NCBI GenBank assembly: GCA_041161475.1
Contig: JBEAUL010000070.1
Span: 1-14,047, forward strand
Length of the DNA: 14,047 bases
Reading direction: 5' to 3'
DNA from: JBEAUL01 sp041161475
Lineage (GTDB): Bacteria > Pseudomonadota > Gammaproteobacteria > UBA6186 > Azoamicaceae
The translations under genes were made by a program, and so were the position numbers. The notes under the pieces are model-generated. The model had not been told where the DNA came from, did no database searches, and worked only from the letters and a program-made list of their open reading frames with translations. Positions 1 to 7,110 of the stretch are shown piece by piece. How positions within the stretch are numbered: position 1 is the stretch's first letter; each line of letters opens with the position of its first letter.

Positions 1-58
1 TGGTTAAACCCACTACCCCGCCACCCACAATCACAATATCGGTATGCTTTACGGACAT
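1..58 (-). CDS. ubiI: FAD-dependent monooxygenase of the UbiH/COQ6 family, probably UbiI (5' end only)
   Basis: Only the first 19 codons lie in the window; the gene continues past base 1. They read MSVKHTDIVIVGGGVVGLT, the N-terminal beta strand and GxGxxG dinucleotide-binding loop that binds FAD in the UbiH/UbiI/UbiF hydroxylases. The ATG at 58-56 overlaps the end of ubiH by 10 bp, so the two are probably translationally coupled. In E. coli the gene after pepP-ubiH is ubiI (visC), which hydroxylates C5 of the ubiquinone precursor ring, and gene order is the main reason for this name. UbiF or another paralogue of the same fold cannot be excluded from 19 residues. Confidence 0.7.
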   Translation of the reverse strand, partial: MSVKHTDIVIVGGGVVGLT

Positions 59-1260
59 AAGGGGACACCACAGCATAATTTTGGTAAGGGATACGCAAAA
101 CCAACACCCCGTCGCGTAATCCACCGTTTTAGTACAGGCACTGTGTCACACAGCACAAGCCCCCAGTGTCTTAACTGCTTCACTGGGCCACGGGTAATCT
201 CGAAGCTGGATGATAATCCATGCGTTAATCCAATAACCGCATTTCTATCTGGCATTCTGCTGTGTGCATACGACTGTAATATCCTAACATCATCGAGTGA
301 TTGACCACCTAACTTGGCATGCCATAGCGCTTCAGCCAATGTTGCGATATCACGCACGGCCAAATTAAACCCTTGCGCCGCAATGGGGTGCAAGGTTGCG
401 GCCGCATTGCCCATCAACACCAAGCCATTGGCATAGAGGGTATCCGCAACTCGACTGACAAGAGGATAAGTGTTACGCAAACCCAGGCTCAATACCGGGC
501 CTAAACGATGCCCAAAAGCATGTCCTAATGCTTCTATAAATGCCTTCTCTGGTAAAGCGCACAATGCTTGGGCTTTTTCTGCTCCGGAGACCACCCACAC
601 GCATTTTACTTTTTTATCTCCCAAGGGTAACAGGGCAATGGGTCCCACTTGGGTAAAACGCTCATACGCAACGCCATTTACAGGGTGCTTTACGCTTAGG
701 TTGGCCACAATGGCGGTTTGTTGATAATCATGCACCTTGGTTGTTATACCCGCATTGTCTCTGATGCGTGAGTGCGTACCATCTGCCGCGATCACCAAAG
801 GTACGTTTAATGCACGATAGTCCTTTACAGTTGCCCCATGCAACAGCGCAACATCGGGTAGCGTTGCTACTTTTGTGCACAAATGATGCTCTAACTCAAG
901 TGAGTCGACCACAAAGCCCAATGCAGGTAAACTGTGCTTCGATGCTTCGATTAAGGTGCGTCCAAACCGTCCTTGCTCTGAAACGTGTACGGCTGAAATA
1001 GGGGATATTTTGTGCTGTATGTCTGCCCAAATTCCCACTGTTTGTAAAAATCGCTGGGTTGCAAGAGACAGCGCTAAGGCCTTAGAGGGGCCTTCGGACA
1101 GGGGGGCGATTGGAGCAGATGGCTTTATCTTGTTATCAAGAATAGCCAATTTAAATCCCAATCCACTGAGCGCAATCGCCATACTATGGCCCACTAAACC
1201 GCCACCCACAATCACAATGTCTCGATCGCTTACAGCGCCTCGAAGTTCTGCCTCTAGCAT
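49..1260 (-). CDS. ubiH: 2-octaprenyl-6-methoxyphenol hydroxylase UbiH
   Basis: This is a 403-residue flavoprotein monooxygenase (E. coli UbiH is about 390) that hydroxylates the ubiquinone precursor ring with FAD, NAD(P)H and O2 in the Ubi complex. Three family signatures are visible. The FAD-binding GGGLVG loop lies at residues 19-24. The second FAD/NAD(P)H motif around D160-G161 reads AADGTHSRIR. The third, near 283-303, begins MGNAAATLHPIAAQGFNL and is very close to the UbiH/UbiI consensus. The ATG overlaps the pepP stop by 7 bp (ATGCTAG) without a strong Shine-Dalgarno, suggesting coupling to pepP. The downstream gene overlaps it by 10 bp. The choice of UbiH over other family members rests on position after pepP and the third motif. 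It implies aerobic respiration with ubiquinone. Confidence 0.88.
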   Translation of the reverse strand: MLEAELRGAVSDRDIVIVGGGLVGHSMAIALSGLGFKLAILDNKIKPSAPIAPLSEGPSKALALSLATQRFLQTVGIWADIQHKISPISAVHVSEQGRFGRTLIEASKHSLPALGFVVDSLELEHHLCTKVATLPDVALLHGATVKDYRALNVPLVIAADGTHSRIRDNAGITTKVHDYQQTAIVANLSVKHPVNGVAYERFTQVGPIALLPLGDKKVKCVWVVSGAEKAQALCALPEKAFIEALGHAFGHRLGPVLSLGLRNTYPLVSRVADTLYANGLVLMGNAAATLHPIAAQGFNLAVRDIATLAEALWHAKLGGQSLDDVRILQSYAHSRMPDRNAVIGLTHGLSSSFEITRGPVKQLRHWGLVLCDTVPVLKRWITRRGVGFAYPLPKLCCGVPLCP

Positions 1261-2582
1261 GATGCTTTAGCCATCCAAGCCTCTATCTCTTCCGCGGTTT
1301 TGGGGGCATCTGGGCTTAAACAACGATAGCCTGTTTCGGTTACCACGACATCGTCCTCAATACGGATCCCAATACCACGCCAACGGGGTTCTACCTCGGT
1401 ACATTCGGGTGAAAAATACAAGCCTGGCTCTACCGTTAGCACCATACGCGGTTGCAATAGACGAGACAATCCATCCTCTGTATAGGCACCCGCATCATGC
1501 ACATCTAGGCCTAACCAATGACCGCTGCCATGCATATAAAATGCCTGATATCGCTTGCTGTTAATCCACTCGTCAGCACTGCCTGCGATAATGCCTGCCT
1601 GTAATAACCCTTGTACCAAACTGCGCACAACCGTGTTTTGAATATCTCCCCAAGGCAAGCCGGGCTTGATAATCGATAACGCGGCTGTTTGGGCAGCCAA
1701 TACAATGTCGTACACAATCCGTTGCTCAGCACTAAAACGCCCATTGATGGGAAACGTTCGCGTGATATCTGCTGCATAATGCGCATACTCTGCCCCAGCA
1801 TCCATCAACAATAAAGCGCCATCGACCAACTGGTCTTGATTGCGGGTATAGTGCAGGATACAAGCGTTTTCCCCTCTAGCTACGATGGGGCTATAGGCCA
1901 TCGCCCGACACCCTGCTGCCAAACAGGTCGAGACGAACGTGGCTTCGAGCGTGTATTCAAAGGCACCTGGTTTGCAGGCTTGCATCACCGCTCGATGGGC
2001 TTGCCCAGAAACGCTTGCTGCATAGGCCATTAAAGCCAATTCAGCCTCACTTTTTATGACCCTGAGCGCAGCGATTAAGGGCTTAAGCTCGATAAAAGAA
2101 GCAAACGGGTATGTCACTTGTCGTTGTTTTTCTCTGACTTGTTTCAAGGCTTTTAAGACCTGATGATCTAAACTGTGATTCACCGCCATAGAGTAATAGA
2201 CAGAGGATTGATTGTTCATCAGTAGGGGCAAACGTGTTGTCCATGTCTCCAAGGCATGCCACTCATCCATACCCTGCTGTAATGCCTTTTCACCTAATCT
2301 TGGCCCTATCCAGCGTGCTGTTTTTTCATCCGAAGGCATACTAAAAAGAATTGCTCGCTCGGTTTCTTTAACAAGCACCAGTATGGCATCGGGTTCTTCA
2401 AATCCGGTTAAGTAGTAAAAGTCACTGTCTTGGCAGAAAGGATACTCCGTATCCCCATTGCGAATACGGGCGACAGCAGCAGGCACAATGGCAATGCTGT
2501 TTGGTACCATTGCCTCCCATAAGCGATGCCGACGGGCAGCATATTCTTCGAGTGTTATTGGCGCTGGATGTGGTGCTGTCAT
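1254..2582 (-). CDS. pepP: Xaa-Pro aminopeptidase P (PepP), M24B metallopeptidase
   Basis: This cytosolic aminopeptidase removes the N-terminal residue from peptides with proline in second position, using a dinuclear metal centre (Mn in E. coli). With the start chosen here it has 442 residues, matching E. coli PepP (441). An N-terminal AMP_N-type domain (about 1-170) precedes the pita-bread catalytic domain. The five metal ligands are all present: D261 (MDAG), D272 (ADITRTF), H355 (HGSGHW), E385 (TVEPGLY) and E409 (RIEDD). H351 and H362 match the conserved accessory histidines. The frame stays open to 2705, but the ATG at 2582 is preferred: it has a GGAG Shine-Dalgarno 8 nt upstream, gives family length, and lies downstream of a good promoter that the longer form would overlap. 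It heads the pepP-ubiH-ubiI operon. The ygfB gene found before pepP in E. coli is absent here. Confidence 0.93.
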   Translation of the reverse strand: MTAPHPAPITLEEYAARRHRLWEAMVPNSIAIVPAAVARIRNGDTEYPFCQDSDFYYLTGFEEPDAILVLVKETERAILFSMPSDEKTARWIGPRLGEKALQQGMDEWHALETWTTRLPLLMNNQSSVYYSMAVNHSLDHQVLKALKQVREKQRQVTYPFASFIELKPLIAALRVIKSEAELALMAYAASVSGQAHRAVMQACKPGAFEYTLEATFVSTCLAAGCRAMAYSPIVARGENACILHYTRNQDQLVDGALLLMDAGAEYAHYAADITRTFPINGRFSAEQRIVYDIVLAAQTAALSIIKPGLPWGDIQNTVVRSLVQGLLQAGIIAGSADEWINSKRYQAFYMHGSGHWLGLDVHDAGAYTEDGLSRLLQPRMVLTVEPGLYFSPECTEVEPRWRGIGIRIEDDVVVTETGYRCLSPDAPKTAEEIEAWMAKASC

Positions 2583-2625
2583 GGTGGTTACTCCCCGTCC
2601 TATTGTCGCATTAACTGAAATAAGG

Positions 2626-2634
2626 ATCATACCA
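2626..2634 (-). promoter_or_regulatory. Extended -10 promoter for pepP-ubiH-ubiI
   Basis: On the minus strand the sequence reads TGGTATGAT, an extended -10 (TG-N-TATGAT) about 45 nt before the pepP ATG at 2582. No good -35 hexamer lies 16-18 nt upstream, as is common for extended -10 promoters. It would give a 5' leader of about 37 nt. It lies back to back with the zapA promoter. Confidence 0.5.
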
Positions 2635-2670
2635 AATCCCAAGAAAGCGCGCTCGTCTTTGCCGATATTT

Positions 2671-2700
2671 TTGATCAAACCTTTAAAACCGTTGTATACT
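2671..2700 (+). promoter_or_regulatory. Sigma70-type promoter for zapA
   Basis: TTGATC (2671-2676) and TATACT (2695-2700) are separated by 18 bp, a good match to -35 and -10 consensus hexamers. Transcription would start near 2707, about 36 nt before the zapA GTG codon. The promoter is divergent from that of pepP. Confidence 0.6.
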
Positions 2701-2742
2701 TTCAACTATCAGGAAGATATCGGACAGCAAAAGGCGTAACCA

Positions 2743-3075
2743 GTGAGTGAATCAACTGAACAAAAAACCGTCACCGTTAAAATCTTGAATCGCAGTTACC
2801 AGATTAACTGTCCGCCAGAGGCAGAATCCGAATTGCATCAGTCAGCAGATTACCTTAATGAAAAAATGGCAGAAATCCAAGCCAAAGCACGATTGGTTAA
2901 CACAGAACATCTAGCAGTTTTGGCCGCGCTTAATATTACCCATGAACTGTTTGCGCAACAAACCGGTAAAGAAGCCCACGTCTTAGAAATCAGTGAAAAA
3001 ATTGAGCGTCTAACCCATAAATTAACCCAAACTTTGTCTAAAAGACCCGCACCTGCCTTAGCAAACACAGATTAA
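2743..3075 (+). CDS. zapA: Cell division protein ZapA
   Basis: ZapA is a small cytosolic protein that binds and bundles FtsZ protofilaments and stabilises the Z-ring. The 110-residue product matches the family (E. coli 109). Its globular N-terminal head (about 1-50) contains the typical VTVKILNRSYQINCPPEAE stretch. It is followed by a charged, heptad-like helical tail (about 50-100) expected to form the dimer/tetramer coiled coil. Translation starts at GTG, with AAGG 8 nt upstream. The gene lies divergent from pepP and directly before the 6S RNA gene, the order seen in many gammaproteobacteria. There is no recognisable terminator between zapA and the 6S gene, so readthrough is possible. Confidence 0.92.
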   Translation: MSESTEQKTVTVKILNRSYQINCPPEAESELHQSADYLNEKMAEIQAKARLVNTEHLAVLAALNITHELFAQQTGKEAHVLEISEKIERLTHKLTQTLSKRPAPALANTD

Positions 3076-3108
3076 CCTCCCCTCTACTCATTTACCCCAT
3101 ATCCTTGA

Positions 3109-3114
3109 TATAAT
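3109..3114 (+). promoter_or_regulatory. -10 element of the 6S RNA promoter
   Basis: A perfect TATAAT at 3109-3114 lies 6 nt upstream of the predicted 5' end of 6S RNA (3121), so it would place the start where the RNA's closing stem begins. I see no strong -35 at the usual distance. Confidence 0.6.
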
Positions 3115-3120
3115 CAGAAT

Positions 3121-3314
3121 GTGGTGGTGTTCAGCCAGCCGATGTATGGCCTACATGTTTTGAACCGATAAACACAGCTGGGGGGCTGCTCCGCGCCGTA
3201 GTTGAGCCAGTCTGCCATGAGTAGAACGCCTGATACGACACGCTTAGCTCCCACTTGAACCTTTGGGTTCAAGCCTGTTGCCATGCAACGCAACTGGGCT
3301 CAATACCACCACAC
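3121..3314 (+). ncRNA. ssrS: 6S RNA (SsrS), regulator of sigma70 RNA polymerase
   Basis: This RNA of about 194 nt lies between zapA and fau, the standard gammaproteobacterial place for ssrS (E. coli 184 nt). It mimics an open promoter and sequesters sigma70 holoenzyme in stationary phase. The ends form a closing stem: TGTGGTGGT (3120-3128) is complementary to ACCACCACA (3305-3313), followed inward by AGCC (3133-3136) with GGCT (3297-3300). An 8-bp hairpin at 3254-3273 (CTTGAACC, loop TTTG, GGTTCAAG) matches the small hairpin in the 3' half of the E. coli central bubble region. GCTCCGCG in the apical arm is also shared with E. coli. A perfect -10 lies 6 nt upstream. The exact 3' end is uncertain by several bases. 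The RNA is probably matured from a zapA/6S/fau transcript, since no terminator follows it. Confidence 0.88.
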
Positions 3315-3338
3315 TTTCACCCATGCCTTAAGGTAGCC

Positions 3339-3977
3339 ATGTTTACACCAGATAGTGGCCTCAATAAAATGGCCTTACGAAGAACCATGCGAGAAACACG
3401 GCGTGCATTGTCTGTAGAAACACGTCAACAGAAATCACAAGCGATTTGCGCCCAAGCCCTTGCACTACCGCATTATGCCACCGCGACCCACATCAGCGCT
3501 TATTATCCCACCAGATCGGAAGTCGATTGTAAACCGATTTTAAAGCACGCACTCCAACAAAGTAAATCGGTTTATTTACCCGTTGTCAGAAACGATTTAA
3601 ACAAAATATTGTTGTTCTCGGTTTATACAGGAGATGCACAAGGACAGTTATCCAAAAATGCATTGGGCGTTTTAGAGCCCCCTTTTAATCCAGAAACGGC
3701 CTTAACCGCCAAAGCACTGCGCTTAGTCTTTGTCCCTATGCTCGCATTTGATCAAAAAGGCTATCGTTTAGGCACTGGAGGGGGTTACTATGACTGTAGC
3801 TTTGATTGGCTACAAGAGGCTCGCTTAAAAAAGCAAGCCAACTGTATTTTAGTCGGGCTGGCTTTCGACTGTCAGGAAGCAACGCAATTACCTGTCGATC
3901 CCTGGGACATTACAATGGATTATATCGTTACAGAATCACGCACCATTGACTTGACTGCTCAAAGTGGCTCTACATGA
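3339..3977 (+). CDS. fau: 5-formyltetrahydrofolate cyclo-ligase (Fau/YgfA)
   Basis: The enzyme uses ATP to convert 5-formyltetrahydrofolate to 5,10-methenyltetrahydrofolate, returning an inhibitory folate to the one-carbon pool. The product has 212 residues (E. coli about 180-200). The N-terminal LRRTMRETRRALS helix fits the basic segment seen at the start of this family. The phosphate-binding loop GTGGGYYD lies at 145-152. Oddly, the residue after that loop is Cys, where the family usually has Arg. The frame stays open upstream to 3255, but that start would lie inside the 6S RNA. ATG 3339 has AAGG 5 nt upstream and starts just beyond the 6S 3' end, so it is chosen. ATG 3369 has no ribosome site. 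The 3' end overlaps the convergent CDF gene by 19 bp. Confidence 0.88.
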   Translation: MFTPDSGLNKMALRRTMRETRRALSVETRQQKSQAICAQALALPHYATATHISAYYPTRSEVDCKPILKHALQQSKSVYLPVVRNDLNKILLFSVYTGDAQGQLSKNALGVLEPPFNPETALTAKALRLVFVPMLAFDQKGYRLGTGGGYYDCSFDWLQEARLKKQANCILVGLAFDCQEATQLPVDPWDITMDYIVTESRTIDLTAQSGST

Positions 3978-4840
3978 ATATGAATCATGGCAGTGGGAAA
4001 ACGCACAGCGATGGCGGCTTCAATTTTATCGCATAGCGCATGAGAGGCTTCTACCGTCATCTTACGCTCAAGCAACAAAGTCAGTTCGATAAAACGCTTT
4101 GCGCCCGCTTTGCGCGTTTTTAAATCCGTAAATTGTTGAGGCAAGGTAATACAACCCTGAATAATGGACTCAATGTCATAAATTTCATCTGCGGGCAAGG
4201 CAGCATCCATAAAACCATCCACCGAACGTCGTAACAAGTCTATGCCCGTACGCAAAATCAGTACAGCAACCCCAATCGCAATCATCGGATCGAGTATTTG
4301 CCAGGCCGGTGGCAAAAAATACACAATAACCAAACCAGAGGCAACCCCTATTGATGTCCAGACATCGGTCATCAAGTGCTTGGCATTGGCTTCTAAAGTA
4401 ATGCTGTCATGTTCCCTCGCCACTTTGGCAATATAGTAGGCCGTACCAAAGTTAATGACACTGGCCACTGTCGAAACGCCCACACCCAAAAGTAAATTTT
4501 CAAGGGGATGCTTATACAAAAGTCGTTCAATCGACATATAAACAATCGATACAGCAGCAATCAATATTAAGCCACCCTCAACCCCACTGGAAAAATATTC
4601 TGCTTTATCGTGTCCATAAGAATGCTTTTCGTCGGGTGGCTTCGAAGCAATGGTCACCACAAAAAAGACGATAAAACCCGCCACAAGATTAATAAAAGTT
4701 TCCAGTGCATCAGAATATAAACTGATAGAACTGGTTAAAAAATAAGCACCAAATTTTAAGGACAAGGTTAATAGCGCTGCAACAATGGACAACAGACCCA
4801 TTAACTGCGTTTTATGTAGGGCTTTTATTTTTGCTAACAT
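3959..4840 (-). CDS. Cation diffusion facilitator (CDF) family divalent metal transporter, FieF/YiiP-like
   Basis: This 293-residue inner-membrane protein probably exports a divalent metal (Zn, Fe, Mn or similar) in exchange for protons. The N-terminal part (about 12-205) has six hydrophobic segments, followed by a soluble C-terminal metal-sensing domain (about 210-293). Compared with YiiP, the second half of the transport site, H155xxxD159 (KHLMTD), is intact. So is the TM2-TM3 loop site D70, H73 and H77 (PPDEKHSYGH). The first half is changed: it reads D44-A-L-E-T48, so the usual second Asp is Thr and a Glu sits one position earlier. This SDALE pattern occurs in a recognised CDF subgroup, so it points to specificity rather than damage. 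The start overlaps the rmuC stop by 7 bp, so it is probably translated from the rmuC message. The metal cannot be named from sequence. Confidence 0.85.
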   Translation of the reverse strand: MLAKIKALHKTQLMGLLSIVAALLTLSLKFGAYFLTSSISLYSDALETFINLVAGFIVFFVVTIASKPPDEKHSYGHDKAEYFSSGVEGGLILIAAVSIVYMSIERLLYKHPLENLLLGVGVSTVASVINFGTAYYIAKVAREHDSITLEANAKHLMTDVWTSIGVASGLVIVYFLPPAWQILDPMIAIGVAVLILRTGIDLLRRSVDGFMDAALPADEIYDIESIIQGCITLPQQFTDLKTRKAGAKRFIELTLLLERKMTVEASHALCDKIEAAIAVRFPTAMIHIHVEPL

Positions 4841-6117
4841 GGCGTTTCAATCGGCGAATCGAGTTGCTTGTCTGTTGGAACCACCTCTAAAGATTGTAGA
4901 AAAGGCAAGGCCTTATCGGTTCCAACGGCTTCCATGTCATGTAACTTACGTGCGCTCACCATTACTCTACTTTCCAATGTATTCATTCCCTTATTATAGC
5001 TCTCTACCGCTTTACCCAAATGTTTACCCATCGTGCCAAAATGTTCTCCAAGGGTTGCCAATCGATTATACAGTTCACGTCCAAGCACACTGATGGTCTG
5101 CGCTTGTTCGGCTATTTTTTGTTGTTGCCAACCATGCGCCACGGTTTTAAGCAAGGCAATCAGGGTAGTTGGGGTTGCCAAAATCACCTGTTGCTTTGCC
5201 CCAAATTCTATTAACTCCGGATCAGCAGATAATGCTGCACTAAAAAAAGTTTCTCCTGGCAAAAATAACAACACAAATTCAGGGCTGGGCTGAAACTGTG
5301 CCCAATAGTTTTTTCGACTCAAGGCCATAATATGGTCTTTTACCTGGCGTGCATGCATTTTAATGTGTTGCGTGTAAGTCTCTGCATCCGAAGACTCAAC
5401 TGCTTTTAAAAACCCACTTAACGGGGCTTTCGCATCAATCACAATTTGTCTGCCCCCAGGCATGCGCACCACGACATCTGGTCGTAAACGGGTACCATCT
5501 TCTCCTTCGCTCGACTGCTGTTCCTCAAAATCACAATAGTTGGTCATGCCCGCCATTTCAACAACGCGTTTTAATTGTAGCTCTCCCCAACGCCCCCGTA
5601 CCTGGGATGATTTTAAAGAGTTGCTTAACTGATGTGTTTCGTGACGCAACTGCCGTTCCGAATCCGCCAACTGCTTTATTTGTTGTGTTAAGCCTTCATA
5701 GGCACCGATACGATTTTTTTCGACAGACTGTAATGTTGCATCAAACGTGGATAACGACTGTTGAATAGGCGTTAATAGGGCAGCCAACTGTTGCTGCGTT
5801 TGCGCCAAATCCCCTTTTGCAGCAACATGCAAGGCTTGAAATCGAGACTGGGCAAGCGCTAAAAACTGCTCATTATTCTGTTGTAAAGCATGCGCTGACA
5901 GGCTCGAAAAAGTCTCACGCAAGGTTTGCTCTGCTTGGGTAACCCAAGCCAATTTCTCTTGTAAATGGGTTCCATCCTTTTCTTGCGCCATTTTTAAGGC
6001 AACAATCTCTTTTTCCAATAATAAACGGGTCTTTAGGGCGCCCCAGTAAAAACCCAATGCCACCCCAAGCCCAAGGGCAATAGGGATCATTATTCCGACC
6101 AATCCGGTCATATGCAT
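4834..6117 (-). CDS. rmuC: DNA recombination protein RmuC homologue
   Basis: RmuC proteins are associated with limiting recombination at inverted repeats; the C-terminal domain is related to nuclease folds, but the reaction is not settled. The 427-residue product (E. coli 475) has one N-terminal membrane segment (about 5-27). A long Gln/Leu/Glu-rich region (about 32-170) is likely coiled coil. The RmuC domain begins near residue 170 with RGRWGELQL (174-182) and includes the YCDFEEQQ and RPDVVVRMPGG segments and VIDAKAPL. This order is diagnostic. ATG 6117 follows a purine-rich AGAGAG at about 6 nt. The second ATG at 6111 is a weaker alternative. The gene lies 64 nt downstream of prs and overlaps the CDF gene. 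E. coli has rmuC elsewhere, so this arrangement is lineage-specific. Confidence 0.9.
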   Translation of the reverse strand: MHMTGLVGIMIPIALGLGVALGFYWGALKTRLLLEKEIVALKMAQEKDGTHLQEKLAWVTQAEQTLRETFSSLSAHALQQNNEQFLALAQSRFQALHVAAKGDLAQTQQQLAALLTPIQQSLSTFDATLQSVEKNRIGAYEGLTQQIKQLADSERQLRHETHQLSNSLKSSQVRGRWGELQLKRVVEMAGMTNYCDFEEQQSSEGEDGTRLRPDVVVRMPGGRQIVIDAKAPLSGFLKAVESSDAETYTQHIKMHARQVKDHIMALSRKNYWAQFQPSPEFVLLFLPGETFFSAALSADPELIEFGAKQQVILATPTTLIALLKTVAHGWQQQKIAEQAQTISVLGRELYNRLATLGEHFGTMGKHLGKAVESYNKGMNTLESRVMVSARKLHDMEAVGTDKALPFLQSLEVVPTDKQLDSPIETPC

Positions 6118-6181
6118 ACCATCTCTCTTTAGGATATTGCTACATAAACCACCATAGCTTAACGTATGTTCGTGCGAAAGG

Positions 6182-7090
6182 CTAACTCAACACGCTATAT
6201 TCTGCCGTTTTTTTCTCCCTTTTTGCATAATAAGAGATCAAGGCTTGCAAATCGATAACCTTAAATTTAGCTTTCCCTAAGAGGCGGGCCTGATCGATAG
6301 AGTTTGAAACAGTCACGCTCTGTAACGGGCTATCTGCTAAGTTGGCAATCGCATGACCAGAAAAAACACCGTGGGTTGCCAAGGCATGCACCGCTATTGC
6401 CCCCTGTTTTAATACCTGCTCCGTGGCTGCAATCAGGGTTTTTCCGGAATCTATCATGTCATCAACGATTAAACAGTGCTTTCCAGACACTGCTCCCACA
6501 ACATGACGAGTATACACTGAATGAAAACCCATTCTGGTTTTATCAAGTATCACTGTGCCCATATTGAGTAAACGACCTAAGCGCCGCACCCTGGCAACGG
6601 CCCCCTTATCGGGTGCAACAAGCACACAAGATTGTCTGTCGACATGTGCCACAATATGCTCTAACAAAAATCGCTCTGGGGATATCTGATAAACCGGCAC
6701 GGGAAAAACAGAAACCAACTCTGGGGCGTGTAAATCAAGTGTTACCAATGCATCTATCCCTGAGCGACCAATTAACTCGGCAACCACCTGCGCAGAAACA
6801 ATAGAACCCCCATCTTCCAGCCGATTTTGCCTGGAATAACCGAAATAAGGCATCATTAAGATAATTTTTTTAGGACGCATCTGTTTTAATGCAGCCACGG
6901 TCATCAATAATTCAAATAAGTGATCGTGAACCGGAGAGGCGGTTGATTGGATATAGTAAACCACCCGATTTTCTACCGAATGCGCAACCCGTATACTGAT
7001 CTCTCCGTCTGGAAAAATGGTTTTTTCTATCGGATGACCCGCCAACTGCAAATGTTTTGCGGTTGCACCATAATAAAGGATGTCACGCAT
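6182..7090 (-). CDS. prs: Ribose-phosphate pyrophosphokinase (PRPP synthetase), divergent
   Basis: The enzyme transfers pyrophosphate from ATP to ribose-5-phosphate to make PRPP for nucleotides, NAD, His and Trp. The 302-residue product is shorter than typical class I Prs (about 315). Visible motifs are FPDGE (26-30), PYFGYSRQNR (81-90, usually ARQDR), a DLHAPE segment in place of DLHA.QIQGFF, and the catalytic K184 and R186 (LDKTR). The PRPP loop VDDMIDSGKTL lies at 209-219 (usually VDDMIDTAGTL or TGGTL). The spacing from the catalytic Lys to the first Asp of the loop is 26, as in Bacillus. Catalytic residues are thus kept, but the allosteric and flexible-loop regions differ from standard housekeeping Prs. 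It may be a second copy or a lineage-specific form. It follows tesA by 20 nt with a poor Shine-Dalgarno, suggesting coupling. Confidence 0.87.
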   Translation of the reverse strand: MRDILYYGATAKHLQLAGHPIEKTIFPDGEISIRVAHSVENRVVYYIQSTASPVHDHLFELLMTVAALKQMRPKKIILMMPYFGYSRQNRLEDGGSIVSAQVVAELIGRSGIDALVTLDLHAPELVSVFPVPVYQISPERFLLEHIVAHVDRQSCVLVAPDKGAVARVRRLGRLLNMGTVILDKTRMGFHSVYTRHVVGAVSGKHCLIVDDMIDSGKTLIAATEQVLKQGAIAVHALATHGVFSGHAIANLADSPLQSVTVSNSIDQARLLGKAKFKVIDLQALISYYAKREKKTAEYSVLS

Positions 7091-7110
7091 TTTTTATCTA
7101 TCAAACAGGA

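Noticed and set aside
956..1270. Plus-strand open frame of 104 codons opposite ubiH
   Set aside because: It is a shadow of the ubiH coding strand; the protein looks unlike any family and has no upstream signals.
2583..2705. Extension of PepP by 41 residues
   Set aside because: It would span the divergent promoters and exceed family length; ATG 2582 fits length, ribosome site and promoter.
3255..3338. Extension of Fau by 28 residues using an upstream TTG start
   Set aside because: It begins inside the 6S RNA hairpin, has no ribosome site, and is not part of the family. ATG 3339 has a good site.
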